From Datnioides undecimradiatus (Eukaryota > Chordata > Actinopteri > Lobotiformes > Datnioididae), in NCBI GenBank assembly GCA_008933995.1, contig WARS01000014.1:2465192-2529191 (forward strand): 64,000 bases of DNA, written 5' to 3'. This document shows positions 48,865-61,560 of this stretch, piece by piece (the stretch's first letter is position 1; every line of letters starts with the position of its first letter). The notes under the pieces were generated by a model. That model was not told where the DNA came from. It saw only the letters and a list, made by a program, of their open reading frames with translations, and made no database searches. The position numbers and the translations under genes were made by a program.

Positions 48865-51800
48865 TGTAAAGGGTGATTAATTGCAGCAATGTATTTAAAA
48901 TAATTACTTCATTATTAATTGTTATACAACACCTAATTGCTTAAACATTGTGTGTTTATGTGTATTTGGGTAGTAAGCAACCAAACTGTTATTTAGGTTT
49001 ATAAAAGCATAAAGGGGATCACTTGCTGATCGCGTTTCCCTGCAGTTATGAACTGAGCTAGCTAATGGGCATTACCTGTGGTAGTGTTGTGTTTTGGATG
49101 GCTTCTCTATTAGCAGGTTCATTTGTAGCCTGCACACATCCCACAGTCTGTATTTATCTGTTGTTGCTTTCAGTAAACTGTATGTATGAATCATACTAAA
49201 CAAGTGTAAAATGTAATTTAAAAAACAGAAAGAGGAGTGACTTTAGAACACTTCATAGACCAGTGGACATCTGCTAAGTTTGTGAGATCTGATAGCCAAT
49301 GCCCCTAGCTTTAATTAGCTCACAACACTGGGCATGAACATTATACCAATTATCTTTCTCCAGGCATCCACTGGGAAGAAACGTTACCCACGGCAGGTTC
49401 TCTATAGGGGATGCTTTGGCAGCTGCACATCTAATTACACCTATGGGGAGAATCTCTTGGATATCAGATTGGTCCAATTTATGCTCATACTGGGCAATTA
49501 ACGGCTCCTGTATGCCCTCAGCAATGACTGAGAATTTAGTTTTATTAAAAATACACAATGTACATGTGTCATGCTTAGACATGTCTGTGACTGTGGTGAG
49601 TCACGTCTTCTGTAGGAAGATTTCTGTGGGTGAGTTTGACTGATGCATACAGGCTTAACCTCCTTTCAACCCTGTACTGTGCATGTAGTGTTTAATTACA
49701 TGAATATTTCAACAGTTACTGCAAATCCTTTCACATGTTGTATCAGCAAGATCGCAAGTTTTTTAGATACCCACTTGAATAATTCATTTTAAGCACACAT
49801 TTTTGTGCTATCCTGTTTCATGCAGGGCCTGGATATTGGAAGGACAGATCTCATGTTGCCCAGATTCTATCAATGAAGTTGATCTCCTTCCTCTGTTTCT
49901 CTGTGTAAGATATGAAATAGAACCTGCATCAACAAAGACACAAACACACACACGCACACACACAATCATGCATATGTTTAAGTGAGTGGGCCACACACAG
50001 ACATTCGCTCTCCAAAGGTCAGTCAAAGATCTGTCAATTCAAATTGCCTATTTGGCCAAAACAACAACATGCAAAATAAGAAACACATTCCACATTTCCA
50101 TACCCCACATGTAAAGGCCTGTGAGTTGAAATGTGAGCTACAGATTAGCCATATACACTGTTTTGAATTTTTTTTCCCATTCAAAGTAATCAGAGATTAA
50201 ATTTTCAAAAGGTCAGCTGGAATAACACAGCCCACGGCAAACTTGAGGCACACCGTTTCAGGAGGGTCTATGTTCAATAATGTATGAATGCTTGCTGTTT
50301 CGTTAAAATATATCCCAATTCAGCGATGTCTTTGATGAATATCCCATTACTGAGATAACCCTTTTATGCAAATAAATGTCAGTGTTTTGACTGTTTTTTG
50401 GCCAGAATTCAGAGGGAAGTGATTCACTTCCCATTTTTCAGCTGGGCGGCTTTGAGACCAATTGCACCTCACAGTGAGCCTGCTCCTTTTAAGTCAGGAT
50501 GGCACTCTGGAGCTGTTTCAGCATTACTAACGATTATTCTGTGCTTTGTCATCCACTTCAATACAAGATCGGAAGAGTCACTAATTCATGATAAATACAT
50601 AATAAATGTCTGTTTTTCTTTGATATGATAAATGACTGCCTAAGTGCAGTTACTGCAAGTCAGTACAACTAGATTGTGATAATCTTTATGAATTTTTGCT
50701 TTTTGGGTTATCAAGTAACATTTTTCAATGTATTACTTACTTTTCAAAACGCGCTATGCCATATGCCCCTGGGGATATTGATGTTTACAATTTCTTCAAG
50801 AAAATATTTTCCACTGTACTTTGCTTTAGGTCCAATGGTACGTCATTTTACCCATATGGATAAGCCTCATTTTTATTTAGCCTTTCAGCTGCCATGCTTG
50901 GATGAATGGGAAGAAAAGCCTCTGGGACCTCAGAATACAAATGAGTCTGAAAATGCTTCGACACATGCCGTGTCAGAAATGATAAGTTTTAATATTTTTC
51001 CCTTCCAGTTTCCTGGTGCCCTCCTAGACTCCAGATTACTGACAGGCCACTTCATATCTCTGGATTTGGAGTGAGAGCAAGGTTACTGGCCTCACCTATA
51101 GCAGATGACCACAGGTGATGTCCCTTTGATAGAGAGGGTCATGGTCTCACCTGTTTCCCCCCCTCGCCACTTGGCAGCTTGCCTTTTTTCTGGAGCGTAG
51201 TCTAGTTTGGGGTTTTTTTTCACACTCCTGTCTCGTGCGCATGACTGCTGACACTGAGGCCACTGGCCCTTACTTGTTTGTTTTTAAAGTAGCTGCCAGA
51301 GTTAAGTGAACTGAATAAACACAGAGGCAGATGCAGATGCCGTGGAGATATTTGAAACAAATAAACACAGAGTAGATTACTAGATTACTATAGCGGAAAC
51401 TATTTTATATTTTGAACAAAATTTAAAATAATATTTCACACTTCATATTATATCATTTTTGCACTGATACGTGTGTGAATTAACCTGAAGTTCGTCCAAG
51501 TAACTTTCCCGGTTGGTCGACAAGGAAGTGAAAATGCAAACTGTACAATACCTGATTGCTTCGTGGTCAATTAAGGCTTAGGGGGAGGCAGATGAGATCA
51601 ATGCTGCTCTTCCAGAGGATTTATTGGAGAATTAAAACATGTTAGAAAATGTCCAACATCTCCCACCATTAAAAACTTCGGGGCTTGTGTGGGAGCCTGT
51701 GTGTAAATAAAAGAGGGCAATAATAAGCTCCCTAGTCCTGATAATTGCAGTCAATTTAGCTATGAGTAGATGTGAGGGTGAATGGAGCTGGTGTTATCTA

Positions 51801-52027
51801 CATGGGACCAGCCTGTGATAGTAACGCAGAGTCCCAGGGTCCTGGGAGACTAATAACACAGTAGGATTACTGAGCGCTCACTCTGCTTGCACCAAGGACA
51901 TTTGCCAATAACAACTTTATCTGCCTCCTCCATGCGCCTTGGGTTCTGGCATTTGTAACTGCTGGAAATTAAGAATCGCTTTGTTTTGTCTCCAAGCTGG
52001 GGATTGCTGACTGTGGCTGTAATCAAG

Positions 52028-52051
52028 AAAAAAAAAAAAAAGAAAAAAAAA
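52028..52051. repeat. A-rich tract (A14 G A9)
   Basis: Two A runs separated by one G. Confidence 0.9.
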
Positions 52052-53739
52052 GATTCTTTCAAAAACCTTTTTGATAAAACCTTGAGCAATTTCATCATGT
52101 CACTGTCATTTCGCCATGTCCTTATCAGTTGATTAATCTGGGAGAGCTGTCAGCTGAACAAAACCATTTGAGGTTTCGGAGGATTTTCTGTGACGCTTGT
52201 AGTCCTCATCCTTCATAGGGATATCATTATTATCCAACTACTAACTTACTAATATGGGCTGACAAAGGCCTAAACATTTATTTTTTTGACTTGCACACAT
52301 ACAGCAAAGCCATTTAAACTCCCATCACTTTCTGTTTGGGTCTCATAATCATTCCACATCTCTTCAAAATTCACCATTATAATCTACAGTATATGGTTAT
52401 GATGTGGTGTGTAGTGTTTTTTTTATTGTAGTTATAATCAACACAGCCCCCAATTAATGCTCAAACAATTAGCTGATTACTTGATTAGTCAATCAACGGA
52501 GAATTTATTGGCCTATTTTGATAATTAGTCAGTTGTTTCAGTCATTTTCCAAGCAAAAGACTCAAACATTGTGTGCTTCCAGCTGTATCATAGTAAATCT
52601 GTCATACAATATCTGGAAGACTTAAAAGGAAAACTGAAAGGAAATTTTCACTGTCTTGATATTTCATAGACACTGTGATTTATGTATTAATCAATTTGTC
52701 AGGGAAATAATTGGCAGGTTAATCAATAATGAAAATCACCCATCACTTGCAGCTCTAGTGTCTAATTTAAATATTCATCACGCTGAAGATTATTTCCATG
52801 ATGTTTGTGAATCCTTTAAACAATCAATGTGTAATAAACTATAACCCTTCAAACCTTCAAACTAATATAAGCACGCTACGAATTTACATGAAGCAATGGC
52901 AATAATCTGATCCCGTGATAACTCATGTGCCATTTATTTGCTTTTGTTGCAAAGTATGTCAACTTTCCACTTCCTGCTACTCGTCAGGATCGTTACATTG
53001 CATACTGGTGCCAAAGACCTGGTACTACTCCTTCTACCTCTTGTATTTCAAGTAAACATGCAGATGTTCCCCCTTTAATTTGTGCCATCGTGCCCAGTGC
53101 ACGGGAAGAAAAATGTTGCCCCTCTTCCCTGAAATGAGCCAGATGCTCCTGACATTGCTGCACCGTAGGGAACACCTGACATTAACACAGTGTTCTTCAG
53201 GGCTGTGTTTAATATGTATAGGAGCCCTTTTCTCTTTTAGCAGACAGACCCCCTCATTGGTGTGCCTCACCGTCTCACTAGCTTGAAGAGATGAATTCAA
53301 ACGCTGACCCCCATCCAGTAGCTAACATGCGCACGCCTGAGGTGATGAAGTAAAGCGCAGACAGAAATGTTTTGAAATGCTGTCAGTAGGGTTTAAAATT
53401 GTTTAAACACACTCATCTCTCACATGTCAATTGTTGGTGTGGAGTTCAAATCGTGTATTCGGCCTTGTTCCCTCCCAGGCTAAGCTAAGCTTGCGACTTA
53501 ATTGCTGCCTAGGGCTCATTTTGTCTAGCTAAGAGATATCAAAAGGGATCTCAATGGACAGGTCTCAGATTTTTCCCTCCAATTAGTTTCCATAGAAACC
53601 ACAGAGAACGCAGGGGGTGTTACACCCCATTTTTCTGGCAACTTTCCACCCAAAGCGGTCAAGAACAAAGTCAAAACATTTCGTCCTAATTTGCAGTTTA
53701 AGCTGTCAAACCTTTGTCCAATATACAGCCACTCATACA

Positions 53740-53741
<2 letters not shown>

Positions 53742-53780
<39 letters not shown>

Positions 53781-53806
53781 CGCACACACGCACACACGCA
53801 CACACC
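53742..53806. repeat. (AC)n microsatellite, partly ACGCACAC octamers
   Basis: About 32 bp of perfect AC repeat pass into four copies of an 8-bp unit ACGCACAC. It is the longest simple repeat in the window. Confidence 0.95.
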
Positions 53807-56800
53807 AGGCTGAGTGATATTTTACTGAAGTTGTTTTTGTTGGCTTTATTTGGTCTTAACCCTTTACTCTGAGCAAACAGACTGAGCTGGGATGCACCCC
53901 TGTGTAATCTTAAATAGCCAAATTAGGTGCCAAGTGTGAAAGATGGTAGTAATCGATTACAACTATAGATTTGTCCAGGGGCTTTGCAAAATATGTGGCA
54001 GTGAGATGTTCAGGTACAATTCAATTAAATTGAAATCCTTGCCGTATTCCCAAAAGGCACCTTGTTAATTTGCAGTTAAGTCCATTTGACGTACACAACT
54101 GCCATAAATGATTGTAAGGCTATGCTAGATGTGAGCTTAGTGTGTGGCAAGGCTTCCTTGTCACTAGATGAGTAAGTTCCTTTCAATTACAGTGACATGA
54201 ACTGTCTCAAAGATGAAGAAGAAGAAGCATAACCTGAGAATATGGCAGCGAATAGAGTGCTGGAGGATCACACAGTTATGTATAAGCCAGTCTTTGTCTC
54301 ATACCCAACAGGCAGTGCAGCAAGAACTGAACAGTAAGAGTTTTTTGTCATGTTTGATATTACATTTCTGGGCACAGATTTTATAGTAACGGCAATTGTT
54401 ATACTGCAGAGCATTTTCAGCAGTATACAAATAGCAGGACATCGAAGGGCAGAATGTAACAATGATGAATGGGCTTTTATGTATACATCATGTATGATAT
54501 GAAAGCTTGTACCTGCCTCAAACAAACCCTGTCACCTCATGACAGCCGGGTCTCCTTAACAGCCCCGAATCTACTACTGAGTGTAACCTTCCAACCTGCT
54601 CAAACACCTGCAATTAAAAACAGACAGCATGTGGGTTCGGAGTAGCAGATGAAGTATAAAGTGCTGCTGCTGTAAAGTGAAAAGCATTGTGCCAAAGCAT
54701 TGCACTGCAAACATAAAAGGGGTTGCATGAGAGAGACACTGTGCGATGGCATGAGATGAAGAAATACAGAGATGTGAGACGCAACTGGCTCGCCCAGTCT
54801 TAGAGCTGATGGGGGCCTGAATACTGGAGCTCAGTGGCTATTTCAGTGCTTGTTCCCATCGGGGATGGGTCTTAGCAACATGCCACAGGACATTATTTCA
54901 TGCATCACTGAGCTGCCTTGAAACTAATGCAGCCAGTTCTTGATTTTTTTGGGCTTCTGCGGAGCTGAGTTTTTATAGAATATTTTGATACTTTTGTCGC
55001 TCCACTTGTGTAACCTCTATGTACCTGATTCATGTGTGAACCTGTTGGCCAATTTAAAAAAAAAAACAACTAACTTTACACCAACTTGCAAAGGAGATGC
55101 TTGTTTTTTCATTCAGCATCAAAAAAAAGGAATATGTGGTAAAAGCACAGCACTGGAGACTGAATTCTGCGCATGTGGAAAGAAAGATAATGCGAATTAG
55201 CATTTTACAGGTCCTTTCTTGAAACTGTGAATGCCATTGTAACTCTGAAAAACAATGAGCCTCTAGGAACAATGGTTTCAGCACAGTAGCTACACATAAA
55301 ACTAAGTTGAGACCTGTAATTTGTGCTTGTAATTGTATGCTGTCTTGTCCAGTCCCGATTACTCCATATGAGCCTGCCTGAACGTGACGCTGCTCTCCTG
55401 CCTTTGCCAAAACACTGGTATATTCTTATTCCACAGAATAATTACTGGTGTTGCAAATTGTAGATATACAGTTATTTATTCTGTGAACTGTGGTGATTAT
55501 GTTATTGTCACAATGTTCTTTATCTTGACAATACTCATTAGCTCCATCCTGATCCACAAAGAGAGATTCCATCGTTAAAGCCCTTTAAAATGGTTGGCAA
55601 AAAATAAACTGGAAACCCCGGTATGAGATCATACGACGAATATACTGTGTGGTGAAGTGGACAGAGAGGGATTCATGTTTCAGTTTCCGACACTTTAAAG
55701 CATATGATTATAAAGCTAAAATTGTGCATAGGCATTATGCTTACTTCACTCTAAATACACAAAAATCAGACATTTATCTTATATCATAACATCTTAATTA
55801 TTGGGTGTAAATGTATTGGAAAACAAATTCATATCTGGGTTATAATATTAAAACTCCCCGTTTTTTTCAATCGGTATCTACCTGTATTCATTTTTATAGC
55901 TGTTTTAATTCGACAGGCGGGAAAACACGCTGCTTTTTAATGTTGCGATAAATGCTAAGGAGCCACAAGCGCAACATTTCCTGATAAACCACTCACCTTT
56001 GCAACACAGAATAACCCAGTAAGACGGTGCTCTATGAGAGCGTATACATCACTTATGTATTTATGTATCTGTTTTCTAGAGCTAAAAGTAGAAGAAATAA
56101 AAATGCTACGGCTGTGGAGATAAGCCTATTTTTAGATAAAGTATAAATTCTGTTCTTGGAGATGGACCAGGGCTAGCTTTGCTCCAGGTAACCTAACATT
56201 ACTTGCGTGTAAGTGGGTTTCAAAACAGAGATGCACACACACACAAGCACATGCACACACTTATACATCATAAACAGAGAATCCGCATGAAGAAAAAAAA
56301 AAATCTTGGCATCCCCTGGTACTCTATTGTGATGCAACTATTGCCCTGACTGTAGAAGATAGTGCTTCCTTTAAATGTTAATCATTGGGCCAACATAATT
56401 AGCCGCTGGTCCAGTGTAACACCCCGTGTCAAATGAAGAGCAGGACTTTCCAGTGGAGAGTGATTGCACTTGAAAGTCTGGAAGATTACCACACATAAGC
56501 ATAGCCTCAGACGAAATTTCCCGCTTGGCAAACTTGATATTTGCTATGCAATTGCCTAGAAGGTTTTGAAGATTTAGCAGAGAAAGTTGTGATTGTTGGA
56601 CAGAACATCTACAGAGACGTGTGTGTAACTCCACTCACATACTGTAGACTTATTTGAATTCAGAGTGGACATTCACTGCAATGTTGGCCTCACCAAAGCT
56701 CAAGGAGAGAGAGGCTTGATGAAGTTTTAAATCCTAATGACCTGACTTGTTCTGTCATTCAGGAGTGGACACGTCAGCAGATATTGATGACCAAAATAAA

Positions 56801-57714
56801 ACAAGACTTCTTCGTTTATGTACTCGCCATTTTCTTCACCGCAGACTTTGGTTCAGACCCTTGAGATGTCGGGTCTCTCTAGGCTGTGTTCATTAAATTA
56901 ATTGTTAAGACTCAGGCCTTCTCTTTCTCATGATAAAGGGAATTAGACTGTCAAACAGCAATATCCATTTGCAGTGCCTCCCCGTATTGATTTTTGAATT
57001 TTGTTTTGAGACACTGCGACAGATTGTGTCTCTGACTGAGAAAACCAAACTGTCTCTGAGTCATCTGGGATACATTTACCAACTTCTGACACGGTTATCT
57101 CTTCACAATACTTACTCTCAGGAGAAATCAAAGAGAGGTTGGAAAAGAAATGACTGGAAATTATTCAGTTACTGCATTTTGGTTGACCAAAGAAGAGCAC
57201 GTTAGACTAACTGTGGCTTAAAGCATACATCTGTGATGTGATTCATGAGTGGCATGCACAGTCAATTGACTGTAAGCAGCACAGAACCTCGTGACCTGGC
57301 TCCAAATTGCAGTCTGGCATAAATATTGATCAACGAGGCAGGCGCTTCCACAGGCTGACAGAGTTTAAAGGCAGGACAGGCCAGACAAAGAGAAGTGGAC
57401 AGCTATGCCGATGAATATACAAGTGCCCCACAAACATAAGCATGCAATACCTCCTGCACACACACACACACACACAAACACACCACACTGTGTCTGCAAC
57501 AAGATAAAAAGCACTTCAATTAGTGCAGGAAATATTGATTGCTATGCTTTTCTTTATAGTGAAACTGGAGACGCAGAGCATCAAGCAGATATAGAGAAGG
57601 TGGGATGGGTATCTGCTGTGGCATCTAAATTTCTTTGTAGGAACCGTCATTGACACACATGTGCCCCGTCCCGTTTTGCCAGATTCATTACACACAATTA
57701 AAATAATTCACCAG
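53807..57714. other. Gene-poor stretch
   Basis: No gene is supported. There are minor CA runs near 56226-56260 and a perfect (CA)10 at 57457-57476. A plus donor-like CTCCAG|GTAACC near 56188 has no convincing exon before it. Frames up to 118 codons (minus 55054-55410) lack support. Confidence 0.5.
57457..57476. repeat. (CA)10 microsatellite
   Basis: Ten perfect CA units. Confidence 0.95.
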
Positions 57715-58010
57715 AGTCGCCGATTTCATGTTTATTAAACTGAAACTGTTTTGGAGACGGCTTTTCATGAGCTCCAGCCTCACATCGATCATCACGTGAT
57801 TTATGCTTATGAAACGGTCTGCGTTCACTGCCGCCTACGTTTTACTCCGTATGCTTTTTCCGTGACTATTTTAGCGACACAATTATTAATGTGACAGCAG
57901 TGTTTACACGTGTCAGCGTAAATTATTGACGTTTGCACGCGCTCGGCTATAAATAGTGTTGCGAGAGAGGGTTTGTGCCTTTATCCTTTGACAGCCTCTC
58001 CATCGCTGTC
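57715..58010 (+). promoter_or_regulatory. CpG cluster with E-box and TATA box
   Basis: About 18 CpGs fall within roughly 260 bp, far above the flanks. The block carries ATCACGTGAT (57791-57800), a palindromic E-box containing TCACGTGA as bound by MITF/TFE factors. It also has TGACGT (57928-57933), TGACACGTGTAAACA-type elements on the minus strand, and CTATAAATAG (57947-57956), which fits a TATA box or a MEF2 site. If it is a promoter, transcription would start near 57980 on the plus strand. The first open frames after it (from 57973) are about 60 codons and unrecognised. A small gene, a non-coding RNA promoter or an enhancer are all possible. Confidence 0.4.
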
Positions 58011-58330
58011 ACTGGCCACTCTAAGTTTATACAGTGCAATAGTAAATGGTCTTATGGACAACAAGGAAGTGCTTCTCTCATGCTATTCATCTGTGAGGCA
58101 GGTCCAACCCTGTTCTTTCTGTTACTCACATATATTAGCAGACTTAGCCTCCCGCTGATGTGATCAACACAACTAAAATGCGTTTTGAACTTATTTGTGC
58201 ATACGTCTGTTGCAAATACGCTGTAGTGAAATTTGATGGAAAGTTAATCAAATCATCATCTATTTTAAAATCAAAACCTCCTTTTCATTCTTAAAGTTTT
58301 AAAACTCCTTAACATGAGATGTCTTCTGCA

Positions 58331-58342
58331 CCACCAGAGGTC
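58331..58342 (+). promoter_or_regulatory. CTCF-like motif
   Basis: CCACCAGAGGTC differs from the CTCF core CCASYAGRKGGC at one position. Confidence 0.3.
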
Positions 58343-60626
58343 CATTCTCAATGCAAAGCTCCCCATCTGAAGGGTGCTTCTTTACAACACTGCATCATTC
58401 TGCACAATAAAGGTAAAATATTCAACTAAAGCATTTGAACTGTCAGAGACAAAGTGATGATACAAAACTTTTAAGTTTCAAGTCATCTAGGCTTCATTTT
58501 GTGGACCATGAAACTTTACTCTTATCTTTTGATTCCAGATGAGGAAAGTGGGAACTTCTATTTAACACAGTTGCATCCCAATGAAGAAACAGACATTTAA
58601 ATCACTGCCTCTCTTTTTCCTTATCTTTTCTCTTTCCCTCTAACCCTTTCTGCCTTACTCTAATAATGATCTGGCCTTATCATCCATCATATCAATTATT
58701 TGTCTACCCCTCCTTGTTCTCTCTGTGCCTCTTTCACTCCGCTGCTTTTGCTTCTGCACCCTTGTTGAGTGAAGCCAGTCAAAGCCAGGGGATCTCTGAA
58801 AATCCAAACAGATTAGAGAGTAAGAGGGACCTTGGAGATCCCAACTTTCTATCCTCTCTAAGGTGATAAATGTCAGCCTTGGTTTTAGGCGAGACAATGA
58901 TATACATTTCGGAGGGGTATTCCATCAGAACTGTTCATCCACTGAGAATCATTTGTAATGGCGACCGTATTTGAGATATTTATCACGGTGACTACTGGTT
59001 TTCAAAACGGATTACACCTGACGTGGGCTTTCCTCCAAAAAATGTTAACAAGCCCGATCATTTTCCCTCGACTACAATTACGGGTCTGCTGGTGAGGATG
59101 GATGCCGAATCAGTGGCTGCAGTGACAGGCTATGCTGAGGAGCTGCATGTTGTAATGGTTTACCATTGCTCAGTGTCTGTATGAATGAGGGAGCATGCCA
59201 TTAGCACCACAGGCTGCTCCATGTTGGTGTCTCCAATAATGGCCCAATCAATGGGAACACAGAACTCAGGACTCGAGAGCACAAAAACAAGGAACTGAAA
59301 GCATTAATGATATCCATCCAAAGCTCTCGGACAATATGTCTGCAAATATGTGATAGATCCTTGAGTGCACAGAATAGTGCGTGAGTGTGACGTTATTGAC
59401 GATGCATCCATACGAATGAGCTTTTTCCTGTATTACGAGGAGAAATTCTGCATTGCGGCATTAATATTTTCCAACTGTCCTCTATTGAGAGTGCTGAGCA
59501 GGAGCTGAAATCTGAAAAGATGTGTCCACGCACTCTCTTTCCCATTAGGAAGAGAAAGGGTTTTGGAGGATAGGCGTTCGAAATTCTCCACATCCAAGAA
59601 CAGATCCCAATTATAGATCTGGGCTGTGCCCGTCTCAGTCTACTTTCCTTCAGATCATACTCTGGAGTGCCCACAGTTTCTCCCTCAGCAAAACAAACAC
59701 ACAACACATTCGCATTCTAAAAGGCTCACGGTGAGGACAGCGGCAGCCAGAGAGAGCAAGAGAGAAGGACTATTTGAAATCATGTCAGTATGTTCTAGTG
59801 GGGAGATAGTTTTTACCCAGAGCTTCCCGGCATAGGAGGGAGAGGCCCACTGAGAAGATGCAGCTTCAAAGTGAATAACTGTGTGAAACTACCATCTGTT
59901 TGCTGAGACGTATGAATTCTGCTGCTTTAGAAAAGGCTTATTTTAAGAGCAGGATGTTGTGGGCTTTGATGTCAATAACATGCTTATAATGCTTTAAAAA
60001 TCTGAGTATAGATATTTTGCCTGAATGATAGCTTCTCGGACAGTGCTTCACTGCAAAATAAAAAAGTACAGAATACCATTTTTTTCCATAATCATCTGGC
60101 CTGTGTTATATTTTTTGGATAAAATCCACTGGCCATCTTTGTTGCACAGCATTGCTATATTGGTGCAGCGGGAGCTTATTTAATTTGAAATATAATGTGT
60201 GCTGTTGAGATCTCTCTGGTGCAATGAATGAGTTGGTTTTGTTCTCACTGGACCATCCCTCTCCTCTCCTTTTTAATTGAACAATCAGTCTGTAAACATA
60301 GCAGATCTCTGTCACCTCCCACTGGTATGTCCGGACACCAAATATCATTGTCTTTGTGCATCTCTTTACCCAACAGACAAGAGCACAGAGTCAAAATTCA
60401 TTCATGTGTCCAACAGAGCAGCAACTATCATTTTCAATATGGATTAATCAAGTTATTACTTATTTTACCTTCCTGAGATCTCAGATGAAATATTCAAAAC
60501 ACAATTTCACAAATGTGTAAAAGGCAAGAAATCTTCACATTTCCGAGGCAAACAAGCAGATATTTTCAAGACTTAAATGTTAAATGATTGATCATGACAA
60601 ATATATCACACCTGACAATTGTTGGC

Positions 60627-60641
60627 AAAAAAAAAAAAAAA
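60627..60641. repeat. Poly-A tract (15 nt)
   Basis: Uninterrupted A15. Confidence 0.9.
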
Positions 60642-60919
60642 TCATATCAGACAAATTGCTCCAACAAGGGAGCGATGACAACTTGCATCAGTGCAACATA
60701 GTAGATGTCAACATCAAGATCAGTCTGGTAACAGCGTATCACATGCAACAATAACACCACTGAGGTTTGCAGATGAGCTTAGAGTTTGTTGAGTTAAGTG
60801 CAGCAACCACACGGCAAGGCAATCAAAGGGAAATTGAGACCAAACCACAAACAGCTGAATGCACAAACAAAACAGGCCTCGTATTGCCTGCATCTCCTAG
60901 CTTCTTACAGTAACATTAC

Positions 60920-60940
60920 ATCAACACCATGGACAGCGGC
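60920..60940 (+). promoter_or_regulatory. RE1/NRSF silencer motif
   Basis: The two halves TCAACACC and GGACAGCGGC, separated by AT, follow the REST consensus NTYAGMRCCNNRGMSAG with one mismatch (A for G at position 5). It lies about 280-310 bp downstream of the minus-strand start codon, inside the proposed first intron. In vertebrates REST binds such sites to silence neuronal genes in other tissues. A half site (GGACAGCGC on the minus strand) lies at 61175-61183. Confidence 0.6.
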
Positions 60941-61222
60941 ACTGCGCTGAGCAGGAGGAACAGATGTGTAAAGATAAAGATTAACTCACCATTAAAGCTG
61001 ATGAGTCGTGTCAATGTTGAACCGTTTCAGCATAACAACCGGAAACAAACGTCTCTCTCAAGGCTCAGCTGCTCTTACAGGGTCCTTTCCCTGTGTGGCG
61101 AAAAGTTACAGTCCCATGATGTTCAGTGTCAACATGTTTCTCATGTTAACTCATTAAATGCAGTATCTTCCTCAGCGCTGTCCTCCAACCAGTCCACCAC
61201 TAAGTTCGCTAAGTTACATTAC

Positions 61223-61252
61223 CTTGTAAACAGACTGTTTGTAAATAGACAT
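61223..61252 (-). CDS. First coding exon of a minus-strand gene
   Basis: On the minus strand an ATG in good context (CTAACCATGT) opens ten codons, MSIYKQSVYK, ending at AAG|GTAATG in phase 0. Upstream lies a coherent promoter (61253-61560). If the donor is not used, the frame stops two codons later (VM, then TAA), so splicing here is needed for a protein. An alternative is that these ten codons are an upstream ORF in a longer leader exon ending at the stronger donor TTTAATG|GTGAGT (exon end 60990), with translation starting in a later exon. The gene continues to the left. Its other exons were not found and the product is unknown. The RE1 motif hints at neuronal expression. Confidence 0.4.
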
Positions 61253-61560
61253 GGTTAGTTGTGAGTCTGTGGACGGTGGCCTAGTGCGGCCAATATTCCC
61301 GGTAGAGCTGAGCCCTGGGGTGTGCGGAGGAGGGCCGCTGCTACACCTGTCCGATGCTAGCCGCTAGCAGCTAATATGATAGCATCTCTGACATTGACTG
61401 ATTTACTTGTTGCACTCGCCTCGCTAATAAACACCCGTTTTCGCAGGAACTGCAGCACACAAACTTCCCACTCAAGAACTTTGAAAACTATTTATGTCAA
61501 AACAAGTGTTTTTACGTCAGCTGAGTGAACTCACTTCCTGTCATTAATAAACACCTGAGA
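61253..61560 (-). promoter_or_regulatory. Promoter and 5' UTR of the minus-strand gene
   Basis: In minus-strand order there is an ETS/GABP site CAGGAAGTG (61532-61541), a CRE-like TGACGTAA (61512-61519) and a TATA-like CATAAATAG (about 61489-61497). A CpG-richer leader follows, with GCTGCTAGCGGCTAGCATC (about 61354-61372) and a CCAAT-containing GGCCAAT on the plus strand. A start near 61460 would give a leader of about 200 nt before the ATG at 61252. The single motifs are weak alone; their order and spacing make the case. Confidence 0.45.

Larger units (their letters stand above)
48406..53741. other. Gene-poor stretch
   Basis: No gene is supported. It includes a 28-bp near-perfect palindrome (48837-48864) and an A-rich tract (52028-52051). 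A block at 51580-51860 keeps CpGs and has low repeat content. The plus frame of 132 codons at 50676-51074 and the minus frame of 102 codons at 49274-49582 have no splice or homology support. Confidence 0.5.
58011..60919. other. Gene-poor stretch
   Basis: No exon could be supported. It holds a CTCF-like motif (58331-58342) and an A15 run (60627-60641). The segment 58880-59720 keeps CpGs and has little simple repeat; it may be regulatory or hide exons of the minus-strand gene that starts at 61.25 kb. The 104-codon minus frame at 59393-59707 in it has no clear splice sites. Confidence 0.45.

Noticed and set aside
50676..51074. 132-codon plus frame
   Set aside because: No motif, no splice boundaries, and a composition like translated AT-rich intergenic DNA.
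59393..59707. 104-codon minus frame
   Set aside because: It could be near exons of the minus-strand gene, but no acceptor or donor in phase was found.
61090..61222. Short intron from the 61223 donor to the acceptor TTTTCGCCACACAG
   Set aside because: Joining gives a stop ten codons into the next exon, so it is not a coding splice.
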